Positions 50,962 through 59,867 of a stretch of 64,000 bases of DNA are shown here, in pieces. The stretch covers positions 811,170 to 875,169 of the forward strand of contig NZ_KI911559.1 in the NCBI RefSeq assembly GCF_000515255.1. The letters run 5' to 3'. A model generated the notes under the pieces. The model was not told the DNA's origin. It worked only from the letters and a program-made list of their open reading frames with translations, and searched no databases. The position numbers and the translations under genes are program-made. Within the stretch, counting starts at the first letter, position 1, and the number at the start of each line of letters is the position of its first letter. The DNA is from Rhodovibrio salinarum DSM 9154 (GTDB taxonomy: Bacteria > Pseudomonadota > Alphaproteobacteria > Kiloniellales > Rhodovibrionaceae).

Positions 50962-51711
50962 CTACAGCTCGATGACCCGGCCGTCGTCCAGCGCCTCCAG
51001 GCGCAGCTCGTCCTGCCGGTCCAGCATGCACGTCGACATGTGGGTCAGCGCGATCCGGCGGGCGCTCAACTCGTCGAGATGCCGCTTGAGCGTCTGGTAG
51101 TCGGTGTGGGTCGGCAGCGACCGGTCGAAGGCGTAGCACTCCACGATGAACAGGTCGGCCTGCTCGGCGAGATCAGGCAGGGCATCCACCCACTTGGTGT
51201 CGCCGGAGTAGGCGAAGGTCTTCTCCCCGTCGGTGATGCGCAGACCGAACGCCGTTATCCCCTCGCCATGGTAGACTTGCCGCGGAGTCACGGCCACGCC
51301 GCCCAGGGTCATCGACACCCCCTCTGCCCATTCGCGGAAAGTCAGGTCGAAGTGCCAGTCGCAGTTGATGCTGCCAAACAGCGCGGTGCAGGCGTCCTTG
51401 ACGCGCTGCCGGATGCCCGGCGGGCCGACGATCTCCAGCGGGCGGGTGCGCTTTGCCTCGAACTGCAGGTAGAGCAGCAGGAACGGCAGGCCGCCGAAGT
51501 GGTCGCCGTGCAGATGGGTGACCGCGACCGCGTCGATGCTGTCCGGATCGGTTCCGAAACGGTGCATCGAGATCATCGCGCTGGCGCCGCAATCGACCAG
51601 CAGGCGGGTGTCGCGCCCATCGTCCGCGCGATGGGTGTCGAGCTGAAAGCAGGTGTTCAAGCGGCCACCACTGCCGAATGCGTCGCCGCAGCCGAGGACG
51701 GTCAGTCGCAT
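50962..51711 (-). CDS. MBL-fold metallo-hydrolase (RNase Z-like)
   Basis: The 249-residue protein has the metallo-beta-lactamase core with THLHGDHFGGLPFLL and the ligand Asp in FAYSGDTKWVDALPDLAEQ. A late His lies in LTHMS, and an N-terminal GCGDAFGSGGRLNT is typical of RNase Z/phosphodiesterase-like members. The substrate is unknown. I start at the ATG at 51711 (MRLTVLGCGDAFG), where the family begins; an upstream start would add 20 odd residues. It is 107 bp upstream of the ABC genes in the same direction and may be co-transcribed with them. Confidence 0.85.
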   Translation of the reverse strand: MRLTVLGCGDAFGSGGRLNTCFQLDTHRADDGRDTRLLVDCGASAMISMHRFGTDPDSIDAVAVTHLHGDHFGGLPFLLLYLQFEAKRTRPLEIVGPPGIRQRVKDACTALFGSINCDWHFDLTFREWAEGVSMTLGGVAVTPRQVYHGEGITAFGLRITDGEKTFAYSGDTKWVDALPDLAEQADLFIVECYAFDRSLPTHTDYQTLKRHLDELSARRIALTHMSTCMLDRQDELRLEALDDGRVIEL

Positions 51712-51884
51712 AAGGGTGCCTGGGCCTCCTCGCAGGTCAGGTCGCCCGTCCGGATGCCGATGGGCGATCATCTCACTGTCGACAAACCTTGCCGAGGGTC
51801 AAGCGTTAGACAGTGACGGTGCGCACAGACGGCACAGGACGATGTGGGTTTGTCCGAGTAACGCCGACTGTCGCGCGCGGCGTC

Positions 51885-52778
51885 TTAATCCGGCAGGCCG
51901 GCGAGCGCGCGCACCTCGGCCGGACTGTATCCCGCTTCGCGGTAGGCGCGCAGCGATACTGCGTCGTCGCGCTTGGCGAGGCGCTTGCCCGCGTCGTCGT
52001 CGAGCAGGCGGTGGTGCGCCCACTCCGGCACCGGCAGGTCCAACAGCGCCTGCAGCACGCGGTGGACCGGGGTGGCCGGCAGCAGGTCCTCCCCGCGGGT
52101 GACCAGCGTGATCCCCTGCGCGGCGTCGTCGACCACGACGGCCAGATGGTAGCTGGTCGCGACCTCCTTACGCGCCAGCATCACGTCGCCGATCGCGCTC
52201 AAGTCCGCCTGGAAGGTGCCGTGGTGCCGGTCGGTCCACTGGGGATGGCCGACCCGTTCGTGCGCGCGCAGGTGGTCGAGGCGCAGGGAATAGGGCGTGC
52301 CGGCAGCGATCCGCGCATCGCGTTCGGTCGGGGACAGATCGCGGCAGGTGCCAGGGTAGGGTGTTCCCAGCGGGCCGTGCGGGGCCGCGCCGAGACGTTC
52401 GGCCTCCGCCTGGATGTCCTTGCGCGAGCAGAAGCAGGGGTAGATCACGCCGAGGTCGTCCAGCCGGGTAAGCGCGCGGGCGTAGGCGTCCATCCGCGTA
52501 CTCTGGCGCATCACCGGCGTTTCCCAGCTCAGCCCGAGCCAGGCGAGGTCGTCGAAGATCGCCTGCTCGAACGTGTCGCGACAGCGGGCAGTGTCGATGT
52601 CCTCGATCCGCAGCAGGAAACGTCCGTGTGGTCCAGCGGCCCGCGCGCACGTCACGGCGGAATAGGCGTGGCCCAGATGCAACAGGCCGGTCGGCGAGGG
52701 GGCGAAACGCGTGACCTCGCTTCGCGGCGTTCCCACGGAACGTGGTGTGCTGTCTGGGCGCGGCGCAGCAACGGACAT
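51885..52778 (-). CDS. gluQ: Glutamyl-Q tRNA(Asp) synthetase
   Basis: The enzyme activates glutamate and attaches it to queuosine in the wobble position of tRNA(Asp). The 297-residue product is a shortened GluRS. It has FAPSPTGLLHLGH (HIGH motif at 34-37), a zinc region with CFCSRKD and YPGTCRDL, and a KMSKS-like KRLAKRD, but no anticodon-binding domain. The ATG at 52778 is preferred over one at 52832, whose extra 18 residues are unlike the family. It is divergent from the glycosylase gene. Confidence 0.92.
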   Translation of the reverse strand: MSVAAPRPDSTPRSVGTPRSEVTRFAPSPTGLLHLGHAYSAVTCARAAGPHGRFLLRIEDIDTARCRDTFEQAIFDDLAWLGLSWETPVMRQSTRMDAYARALTRLDDLGVIYPCFCSRKDIQAEAERLGAAPHGPLGTPYPGTCRDLSPTERDARIAAGTPYSLRLDHLRAHERVGHPQWTDRHHGTFQADLSAIGDVMLARKEVATSYHLAVVVDDAAQGITLVTRGEDLLPATPVHRVLQALLDLPVPEWAHHRLLDDDAGKRLAKRDDAVSLRAYREAGYSPAEVRALAGLPD

Positions 52779-52819
52779 GGGGGTGCATCTACCCGCCGGT
52801 GCCATTAAGGTCCAGCCCC

Positions 52820-53452
52820 ATGGACCCTGCACCGCAGCAAGATACCCGCCTGAAGGCCGCCCTGGACGCGCTGGCCGAGGCCGATCCGGCGCTGGGCCGT
52901 GCCTACGCCGCCTGCGGTCTGCCGCCGGTGCGCAAGGCTGAAGCCGGTTTCGGCGGCCTGGTCAACATGATCGCCGCCCAGCAGTTGTCGAAGCAGGCGG
53001 CCGGCGCGATCGTCCAGCGCATCCGCGAGCGCCTGGACCCGGTGACGCCGGCCGCGTTTCTGGCCCTGAGCGAGGACGACGCCCGCGCGCTTGGCCTCAG
53101 CCGGCCCAAGTACCGCTACCTGACCGGCCTGGCGGAGCAGGTGGCCTCGGGCGCGCTCGACTTCGACTGGTTGGCCGAGCAGGACGACCAGACCGTGCTC
53201 AAGCATCTGACGGCGCAGAAGGGCGTGGGCGTGTGGACGGCCGAGATCTTTCTGCTGTTTGCGTTGGAGCGGCCGGATGTCTTCCCCGCGCAGGATCTGG
53301 CATTGCAGGAGTCCGCGCGGCGTATCCATGCCCTGGACGCCCGACCGGACACCAAACAGATGCGTGACATTGCCGAGCTGTGGCGACCCTACCGCTCGGC
53401 CGCGGCGCGCTTCCTCTGGCACGCCTATCGCCATCCCGGGGCGCCGACCTGA
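52820..53452 (+). CDS. DNA-3-methyladenine glycosylase II family protein
   Basis: This HhH-GPD base-excision enzyme should release alkylated bases from DNA. The 210-residue product has the helical core MIAAQQLSKQAAGAIVQRI, the helix-hairpin-helix KGVGVWTAEIFLLFAL and the catalytic Asp in VFPAQDLALQESARRI. It lacks the N-terminal domain of E. coli AlkA and is of the short type. The start is the ATG at 52820; an upstream TTG-type start would run into gluQ. It is followed by the esterase gene after 56 bp. Confidence 0.92.
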   Translation: MDPAPQQDTRLKAALDALAEADPALGRAYAACGLPPVRKAEAGFGGLVNMIAAQQLSKQAAGAIVQRIRERLDPVTPAAFLALSEDDARALGLSRPKYRYLTGLAEQVASGALDFDWLAEQDDQTVLKHLTAQKGVGVWTAEIFLLFALERPDVFPAQDLALQESARRIHALDARPDTKQMRDIAELWRPYRSAAARFLWHAYRHPGAPT

Positions 53453-53508
53453 GCCCATCGTCGCGCCCCGGAGCCCACCAGCAACCACGGGACGGAACGA
53501 AAAAACCG

Positions 53509-54195
53509 ATGTCCGAAGACAGCATTCCCCAGATCGACGGCCCCCGCCAGCAGCCGGCCAGCGGCGGCCCGGCCCAGCAGCTGATCGTTCTGCTGCACGG
53601 CCTAGGCGCGGACGGCAACGACTTGATCCAGCTGGCCCCGATGCTGGGCCAGGCGTTCCCCGAGGCCGCCTTCGTCTCCCCGAACGCGCACCAGGACTGC
53701 GACGTTGCCCCGATGGGGCTGCAGTGGTTTTCCTTCCGGGGCGAGACCGACGCCGTGATGATCCAGGGCGCGGAAGCGGCGGCGCCGGTGGTCGACGCCT
53801 TTCTGGACCAGGAGTTGGAACGTCACGGCCTGACCCCCGATAAGCTGGCGGTGATCGGCTTTTCCCAGGGGGGCATGATGGCGCTGCATTGCGGTCTGCG
53901 CCGGGCCCAGCCGGTGGCCGCGCTGGTCGGCTTCTCGACCTTGCTGCCGGGCCCGCAGAAGCTCGACGCGGAGATCAAGAGCCGGCCGCCGGTGCTGCTC
54001 ACCCACGGCGATCAGGACCAGATCATCCCGCCGCACGCCATGCCGCAGACCGAGGCGGCCCTGAAAGCCGCCGGGGTCGCGGTGGAGAGTGAGACGCGCC
54101 CCGGTCTGGGCCACGGCATCGACGAGCGCTGCCTGGAAGTCGCCAGCGCGTTCCTGCGCCGGCATCTGCTGGGAGAAGGGGGCGCCGCCACGTAA
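53509..54195 (+). CDS. Carboxylesterase / lysophospholipase-like alpha/beta hydrolase
   Basis: The 228-residue cytoplasmic hydrolase has the oxyanion region LLHGLGADGNDLI and nucleophile S119 in VIGFSQGGMM. The charge-relay Asp lies in THGDQDQIIP and the His in GLGHGID, the full triad of the phospholipase/carboxylesterase family. Members cleave short esters or lysophospholipids. The natural substrate is unknown. The ATG at 53509 was chosen over an upstream GTG that falls inside the glycosylase gene. Confidence 0.92.
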   Translation: MSEDSIPQIDGPRQQPASGGPAQQLIVLLHGLGADGNDLIQLAPMLGQAFPEAAFVSPNAHQDCDVAPMGLQWFSFRGETDAVMIQGAEAAAPVVDAFLDQELERHGLTPDKLAVIGFSQGGMMALHCGLRRAQPVAALVGFSTLLPGPQKLDAEIKSRPPVLLTHGDQDQIIPPHAMPQTEAALKAAGVAVESETRPGLGHGIDERCLEVASAFLRRHLLGEGGAAT

Positions 54196-54462
54196 CCCCC
54201 TGGCCGGCTCTCTGGTCGGCGCGGATTTCGGCGCTATTTTCTTGCAAGGCGGCAAGCACAGGCCAAGGGGTGGACAGGGACCATTGGGTGTGGCCAGAGT
54301 CCAGCACCGGTCGCGTGAACGAGGACTTTACAAGCAGATGAAGTTTTCGGGGCTCGAGACGCAAAATCTTGTACGAAGCGACGGAATGGCGTATCACGTT
54401 GCTTGTAGAGGCGCTGGCCACTCCCGGTCGCGGCGCACGGAGCACAGGAGGAGAGCGGGGCA

Positions 54463-55023
54463 GTGAGCGTCCCGGCGAATGCTTTCCCAGCCCTCGTGCT
54501 GAACGCGGACTTCCGTCCGCTGAGCTATTTTCCGCTGTCCATCTGGGCCTGGCAGGACGCGGTGAAGGCGGTCTTTCTCGACCGCGTCAACATCGTCAGC
54601 GAGTACGATCAGGCGATCCACTCGCCATCCTTCGAAATTCGATTACCGAGCGTCATATCGCTCAAAGAATACGTCCCCTTGAACCGAAGGCCGGCGTTCA
54701 CGCGCTTCAACGTCTTCCTCCGGGACGGCTTCAAATGCCAGTATTCCGGAATTCGTCTCCCCGCCGAACAGCTCACCTTCGATCACGTCATTCCGCGCTC
54801 CCGGGGCGGACGCACTTCCTGGGAAAACGTTGTTACGGCCTCGGCGGAGATGAACCTGCTGAAGGCCAATAAGACGCCGGAGGAAGCGGGCATGAAACTC
54901 CGGCGCGCCGCGCGCCAGCCCACCGTTCACGAGCTGCAGCGCCAAGCCCGCAAGTTCCCGCCGAACTACCTCCACGAAAGCTGGCACGACTTCCTGTACT
55001 GGGACACCGAGCTGGAGGATTGA
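54463..55023 (+). CDS. HNH endonuclease family protein, zinc cysteines mostly lost
   Basis: The 186-residue protein has the N-terminal domain common to alphaproteobacterial HNH proteins (LVLNADFRPLSYFPLSIWAWQ). An HNH core follows: D107-H108 in LTFDHVIPRSRGG and N122 in SWENVV. The zinc-binding pairs normally seen as CQYC and CxxCN are changed: C92 remains, but S95, S127 and M130 stand in place of cysteines. The fold may be held without zinc. A GTG at 54463 follows AGGAGGAGAG. The cellular role is unknown. Confidence 0.85.
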   Translation: MSVPANAFPALVLNADFRPLSYFPLSIWAWQDAVKAVFLDRVNIVSEYDQAIHSPSFEIRLPSVISLKEYVPLNRRPAFTRFNVFLRDGFKCQYSGIRLPAEQLTFDHVIPRSRGGRTSWENVVTASAEMNLLKANKTPEEAGMKLRRAARQPTVHELQRQARKFPPNYLHESWHDFLYWDTELED

Positions 55024-55130
55024 CCGCGCCTGCGTCCCTTGTACCCCTATTAAGCTTGTCCTGTTTTATTAGGATTGCGTTGCCAGGGGCAGAAAGCGGG
55101 AAGTGGGTCGACCGAGCGACGCGGTGGCGG

Positions 55131-55655
55131 TCAGCCCGCGCGCCGGGTCACCAGCGCCCAGACCGTTCCGGCCGTCAGCAAGAGCGACAGCACGAAGTTC
55201 CAACCGGCCATCGACAGGCCGGCAAAGATGAACGCCGGTTCGTCGCAGGCGACGATCCGGTCCTGGCCGGCCAGCGCCGCCTGCAGGTCCTCGACGCGCA
55301 CGTCGGATGACAGGGCTGCGCCCGAGCAGCCGGGCAGCCCCGCCCACCAGCCGTATTCGACCCCGGCGTGGTAGCCGGCGATCCCCGCCCCGGTGAGGAA
55401 CGCGAGCCCGGCGGCAATGACCAAGGTAACGCGCGCATACCGGCTGAACGGGCCGAGTGCCGCGGCGAAACCGAACAGGGCCGCGGCGACATAGGGCCAG
55501 CGCTGCCAGATGCACAGCTCGCAGGGCTGCAGCCCGAAGCCGTATTGCGAGATCAGCGCGAAGGCGAGCGCGCTCACGCTCACGGCGAAGATCGCTGCGG
55601 GGACGATCCGGCTGCCCGGCGTCAGGTGGGAGAGGTCGGTCTGGTCAGACGACAT
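55131..55655 (-). CDS. dsbB: Disulfide bond formation protein B
   Basis: DsbB reoxidises DsbA and passes electrons to quinones in the inner membrane. The 174-residue product has four membrane helices. The first periplasmic cysteine pair is C45 and C48 (QPCELCIWQRWPY), and the second pair is C110 and C137 (GLPGCSG and IVACDEP). All four catalytic cysteines are kept. The start overlaps the upstream YqaA-like gene by 11 bp. Confidence 0.92.
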   Translation of the reverse strand: MSSDQTDLSHLTPGSRIVPAAIFAVSVSALAFALISQYGFGLQPCELCIWQRWPYVAAALFGFAAALGPFSRYARVTLVIAAGLAFLTGAGIAGYHAGVEYGWWAGLPGCSGAALSSDVRVEDLQAALAGQDRIVACDEPAFIFAGLSMAGWNFVLSLLLTAGTVWALVTRRAG

Positions 55656-56226
55656 ATTTGATGGCCACGAAACCGCCGAACAGAAGGACGAAGAAGATCA
55701 CCGTGAGCCAGCTCAGGTGCTTCTCGATCAAGGCCCGGATCGGGGGGCCGAAATACCACAAGAGGGCCGAGACGATATAGAAGCGCGCACCGCGCGACAC
55801 CGCGGAGGCGATCAGGAAGGTGAACGGATTGAGCGCCAGCACGCCGCTCGTGATCGTGATCACCTTGTAGGGGAAGGGCGTCAGGCCGGCGGCCATGACG
55901 AACCAGAAGCCCCACTCCGCGTAGAACGTGCGGAAGTCCGCGAACTTGTCGGTGTAGCCGTAGAATTCCAGGACCGCCTGGCCGACCGTGTCGTACAGGT
56001 AGTAGCCGATCGCGTAGCCGAGCAGCCCGCCCAGCACGCTTGCCAGCGTGCACACGAAGGCCACCCGCCAGGCTCGTGTCCGGTCGGCGAGCACCATCGG
56101 GATGATCAGGATATCCGGCGGGATCGGAAAGACCGAACTCTCGACGAACGACACCGCCGCCAGCCCGCTCATGGCGTGCCGATGCCCGGCGATCCGGAGC
56201 GTGCGGTCATACAGGGCGCGAAGCAT
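55645..56226 (-). CDS. YqaA/DedA-like membrane protein (VTT domain)
   Basis: The 193-residue protein has three to four membrane helices and the YqaA features. It contains SFVESSVFPIPPDILIIPMVLADR early, then ASVLGGLLGYAIGYYLYDTVG and AAGLTPFPYKVITITSGVLALNPFTFL. Members of this superfamily move or scramble phospholipids, and some affect membrane potential. The exact role of YqaA is not established. It is translationally coupled to dsbB. Confidence 0.88.
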   Translation of the reverse strand: MLRALYDRTLRIAGHRHAMSGLAAVSFVESSVFPIPPDILIIPMVLADRTRAWRVAFVCTLASVLGGLLGYAIGYYLYDTVGQAVLEFYGYTDKFADFRTFYAEWGFWFVMAAGLTPFPYKVITITSGVLALNPFTFLIASAVSRGARFYIVSALLWYFGPPIRALIEKHLSWLTVIFFVLLFGGFVAIKYVV

Positions 56227-56443
56227 CGGGCGGCGGAAATCCGGAAGATGGCGGGGGATAAAGCCGCACCCGATCTACCAGTCTCGCGCGCCTGCGGCAA
56301 TCGGCGCGATTGGGGGGGCGGTACGTCGGCCCCTTCGGGGTGAGATCCCCGACTGTTCAACGATCCCAACCCGGCTCGCGCGCGTCCGCACGCTCGGCTA
56401 GGATGGTCGGCAAAAAGACAGATTTCGGGGAGGTTGCGCGGCC

Positions 56444-58096
56444 ATGACGCAGACGAGGGACGACCAGCCCAAGGAGATGGGGCGCTTCGACTATGTGATC
56501 GTCGGGGCGGGCAGCGCCGGCTGCGTGCTCGCCAACCGGCTAAGCGCGGACCCGGATGTCTCGGTGCTGCTGCTCGAGGCCGGCGGGCAGGACGACTACA
56601 TCTGGATCCGGATTCCGGTCGGCTATCTCTACACCATCAACAACCCGCGCACCGACTGGTGCTTCAAGACCGAGGCCGAAGCGGGGTTGAACGGGCGCGC
56701 GCTCGGCTATCCGCGTGGCCGGGTGCTGGGCGGCTGCTCCTCGATCAACGGCATGATCTATATGCGCGGTCAGGCGCGCGACTACGATGGCTGGCGCCAG
56801 CTCGGCTGCACCGGCTGGGGCTGGGACGACGTGCTGCCGCATTTCAAGGCGCACGAGGATTTCGCCTGGGGCGCCGACGCGCTGCACGGGGCAGGCGGCG
56901 AATTGCGCGTCGAGGGCATGCGGATCTCCTGGGAAATCCTGGATGCCTTCGCGGACGCGGCCGAGCAGGCCGGCATTCCGCGCACGGCCGACTTCAACCG
57001 TGGCAGCAACGAGGGCGTGGGTTACTTCCAGGTCAATCAGCGCCGCGGTCGGCGTTGGAATGCCGCGGACGCCTTTCTGCGTCCGGCCGAGGAGCGGCCC
57101 AACCTGACGGTCCTGACCAAGGCGCAGGCGCAGCGGCTGGAGATGACTGGCAAGCGGGTTACCGGTGTGCGCTTCTGGCACGACGGGCAGGACGCGCGGG
57201 TCGACGCGGACGGCGAGGTGATTCTGGCGGCCGGATCGGTCGGCTCGCCGCAACTGCTGCAGCTCTCCGGCATCGGGCCGGGCGCGCTGCTGCGCGAGCG
57301 CGGCGTCGAGGTCCGCCACGACAACCCGAACGTGGGTGAAAACCTGCAGGACCATCTGCAGATCCGGGCGGTCTATTCGGTGGAGGGCGTGGACACGCTG
57401 AACCGGCGGGCGAACAGTTGGCTCGGCAAGGCCGGGATGGCGTTGGAGTACGCCCTGTTCAAGCGCGGGCCGATGACCATGGCGCCCAGCCAGCTCGGTT
57501 GTTTCACCCGATCGGACCCCAGCCGCGTGACACCCAACCTGGAATACCACGTACAACCGCTGTCGACCGACAAGCTGGGCGATCCGCTGCATCCCTTCCC
57601 CGGCATCACCGCGAGCGTCTGCAACCTGCGCCCGGAAAGCCGGGGGGTCGTGCGAATCCAGAACGCCGATCCGCGCAGCCACCCGTCGATCAAGCCGAAC
57701 TACCTCGCCACCCCCGGCGACCGGCAGGTAGCGGCGGACGCGCTGAAGCTGACCCGCCGGATCATGGGGCAGCCCGCGATGCGGAAGTATCGACCGCAAG
57801 AGCGCAAACCGGGGCCGGAACTCGAAAGCGACGCCGAGCTCGCCCACGCGGCGGGCGATATCGGCACGACCATCTTTCACCCCGTCGGCACCTGTGCGAT
57901 GGGACCGGACCCGGCGAGCAGCGTGGTGGATCCGCGCCTGGCGGTTCACGGTGTGGGCGGGTTGCGGGTGGTCGATGCCTCGATCATGCCGCGGATCACC
58001 AGCGGCAACACCAACGCGCCCACGATCATGATCGCGGAAAAGGCCGCCGCGATGATTCGCGCCGACCGCAAAGCCGGGCGGCAAGCCGCCGAGTAG
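56444..58096 (+). CDS. GMC-family flavin oxidoreductase (choline/alcohol dehydrogenase type)
   Basis: The 550-residue FAD enzyme has the dinucleotide motif GAGSAG at 21-26 and both GMC signatures: LGGCSSINGMIYMRGQARDY, and GSVGSPQLLQLSGIGPG. The active-site pair is H479 (HPVGTCAMG) with N522 (SGNTNAPT), the His-Asn type found in choline dehydrogenase and aliphatic alcohol dehydrogenases. No betaine aldehyde dehydrogenase or betI gene is adjacent, so a choline role is not supported by context. A 217-bp gap upstream should hold the promoter. Confidence 0.9.
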   Translation: MTQTRDDQPKEMGRFDYVIVGAGSAGCVLANRLSADPDVSVLLLEAGGQDDYIWIRIPVGYLYTINNPRTDWCFKTEAEAGLNGRALGYPRGRVLGGCSSINGMIYMRGQARDYDGWRQLGCTGWGWDDVLPHFKAHEDFAWGADALHGAGGELRVEGMRISWEILDAFADAAEQAGIPRTADFNRGSNEGVGYFQVNQRRGRRWNAADAFLRPAEERPNLTVLTKAQAQRLEMTGKRVTGVRFWHDGQDARVDADGEVILAAGSVGSPQLLQLSGIGPGALLRERGVEVRHDNPNVGENLQDHLQIRAVYSVEGVDTLNRRANSWLGKAGMALEYALFKRGPMTMAPSQLGCFTRSDPSRVTPNLEYHVQPLSTDKLGDPLHPFPGITASVCNLRPESRGVVRIQNADPRSHPSIKPNYLATPGDRQVAADALKLTRRIMGQPAMRKYRPQERKPGPELESDAELAHAAGDIGTTIFHPVGTCAMGPDPASSVVDPRLAVHGVGGLRVVDASIMPRITSGNTNAPTIMIAEKAAAMIRADRKAGRQAAE

Positions 58097-58172
58097 GTCG
58101 ACGTGCGCGATTCGCACCCGTATGCCGCGTTCGCGGGTTTGCGTACCCACAGCCGGCGGTTTATACACGGGC

Positions 58173-58209
58173 GGCACCGAAGCGCATTACCGTGGCGCGC
58201 TTCGGTGCC
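58173..58209 (+). terminator. Long hairpin between the GMC gene and tRNA-Leu
   Basis: A perfect 13-bp stem pairs 58173-58185 with 58197-58209 around an 11-nt loop. It ends three bases before the tRNA gene. No T-run follows, so it is either a Rho-linked end signal for the upstream gene or part of the tRNA transcript leader. Confidence 0.45.
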
Positions 58210-58212
58210 CGT

Positions 58213-58298
58213 GCCCCTGTGGCGGAACTGGTAGACGCGCGCGACTCAAAATCGCGTGGCCATCGGCCGTGCAGGTTCGAGTCCTGCCAGGGGCACCA
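58213..58298 (+). tRNA. tRNA-Leu (anticodon CAA)
   Basis: The 86-nt class II tRNA has acceptor GCCCCTG pairing with CAGGGGC, discriminator A and an encoded CCA. The anticodon stem CGCGA/TCGCG holds loop CTCAAAA, so the anticodon CAA at 58247-58249 reads UUG. The variable arm TGGCCATCGGCCG and T loop TTCGAGT are regular. Confidence 0.96.
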
Positions 58299-58379
58299 AC
58301 ACCGACTGCTTTGCAGGCGGTTTGAAGGCGCCGTCTCGGTGCGCCTGACCCTCCTTGGGAAACGGCAGGTGTCGCTGGT

Positions 58380-59279
58380 TTATAAAGACAGGGGCGCGGT
58401 GTCTGTGATGTTGCCTGAGTCCTGACTCGGCCTGTTCGTTGGGTGCCGCCGCGTTAGGGAGCCTTGTCTAAGCAGGATCAGCACGAGCAGGCCCAGACCA
58501 GACCCTATTAGATACAGGTTCTTTGGCTGGTCGACCTGGATCTGTAGCTGTGGCTGGTACACTACGACACCCAGTTCGTCGTTGGGCGCGAACGGTATCG
58601 GGGAATATAGCCTGAAACCCAGGAAACGGGAGCTCTGGTTTCTGAAATCCAGCAGGCTACGGGTAACATCGAGCGTTAAGAGGCCGCCGTCCCGGAAGCT
58701 GTAGTGACTGCCGGGCGGTTCACTGACATAGCCGCTGGCGGTTTCGGTCTCGGCGGGTATGGGCAGGTGCCCTTCGCGGGTGAGGGGCGGGCCATCGAAA
58801 TCGGTTACGGGGTTGGCCAGGCCGTCCCCAATATAGGAGTCGACATGGATGCGTTCTGCGTATTGCTCCGGGGATGATGGGGTCAGATCGAGAAATTCTT
58901 CTGCCAGACCATAACCGCCCAGGCGGAACGAGAGCGTCGCGGATCGGAAGGCCCTCGGGACCGTCGGGACAAAGAACTCCGTGACGGCCCTTGCGTGTTC
59001 CCCTCTCCCATCTTGTCCGCCGCCCCCGATTTCGAGCGGGTAGGTGGGCAGGGCATCGGGGTCGATAAAGGCGTCGTAATGATCGTGGTATCCCCCATAA
59101 CCACTTGAGCCATCATAGTATGCGAACCACGCCTTTTCCGCCACGAGCGGTGCACGGATCACGCCGGCCTCGACGACGGAAGACCAGCCGAACAAAGCAG
59201 CAAATAAAGCGAAGCTGAGGCCGATGCGCTTCGATTTGGTACGCAGCGAGCTAGACATTAGGGATCCCATCATGCGCAT
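58380..59279 (-). CDS. Exported protein with C-terminal membrane anchor, unknown function
   Basis: I do not recognise this 299-residue protein. It has a signal peptide (IGLSFALFAALFGWSSVVEA), then a beta-rich, Gly/Tyr/Asp-rich part (YYDGSSGYGGYHDHYDAF) and one membrane helix near the end (NLYLIGSGLGLLVLILL) followed by RQGSLTRRH. The layout resembles PEP-CTERM-like sorted surface proteins, but the usual motif is not clear and about 25 residues trail the anchor. Base composition is lower in GC than nearby genes (31 of 60 in one sampled line). Several ATGs between 59279 and 59258 could be the start. Confidence 0.75.
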   Translation of the reverse strand: MRMMGSLMSSSLRTKSKRIGLSFALFAALFGWSSVVEAGVIRAPLVAEKAWFAYYDGSSGYGGYHDHYDAFIDPDALPTYPLEIGGGGQDGRGEHARAVTEFFVPTVPRAFRSATLSFRLGGYGLAEEFLDLTPSSPEQYAERIHVDSYIGDGLANPVTDFDGPPLTREGHLPIPAETETASGYVSEPPGSHYSFRDGGLLTLDVTRSLLDFRNQSSRFLGFRLYSPIPFAPNDELGVVVYQPQLQIQVDQPKNLYLIGSGLGLLVLILLRQGSLTRRHPTNRPSQDSGNITDTAPLSL

Positions 59280-59867
59280 GACTAAAACAGCGTTTCTGGC
59301 AGAGCATGATTTATGCCAATATAATTTATTCTAAAATTCCAGTGCTTTATGAGGTGTCCCCGAGGCATTTGTAAAAAATGCTAACGTGGCGCATCGCGCG
59401 GGCATGCCAACTGTCAGAATTTCCGACGCTTTGAGCCAAGGCGTGTCTCATGCCCCCCGGCTTGTCGGCGGGGCTCGCGACTCGGTTGTTAAGCTAGGCC
59501 ACATGCCGGCAATAGCTTTTCATGCGGATCAGCGCAGGTCCGGACTTCCGTCACAACCACATTTGACACACGTCAATGTAGTGCCTGCGGAGTAGGCATA
59601 CATTTCAAACCAACGGACGAAACACGGATCCCATGCCAGTCTTCGGTTTGACGATGCAGGCGCGGGGTCCACGCCTCGGGCCTGTCCAAAGGGGAGGTCC
59701 GAACGGCGGTCGCGCCGGTCCCGGCCATCCCAGCGCCGCCCGGCCGTAACCCGGCGCGACCGCCTCGCCGTTCGATTGCCAGGGCGAGGCGCCGTTTACC
59801 AAGATCGCCCGTCCGGTTGCGCTTTTCCCAAGATGCTGGAGTTGGATCAGCGGTACACGACCTGCTT
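59280..59867. other. 588-bp gap with competing hairpins
   Basis: No frame here resembles a known protein. Up to about 59600 the DNA is AT-rich and plain, and the right half is GC-rich and foldable. A perfect 14-bp stem pairs 59705-59718 with 59751-59764. A second perfect 9-bp stem pairs 59761-59769 with 59783-59791 and shares bases with the first, so the two cannot form together. A structured RNA, a decayed gene or repeat debris are all possible. Confidence 0.5.
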
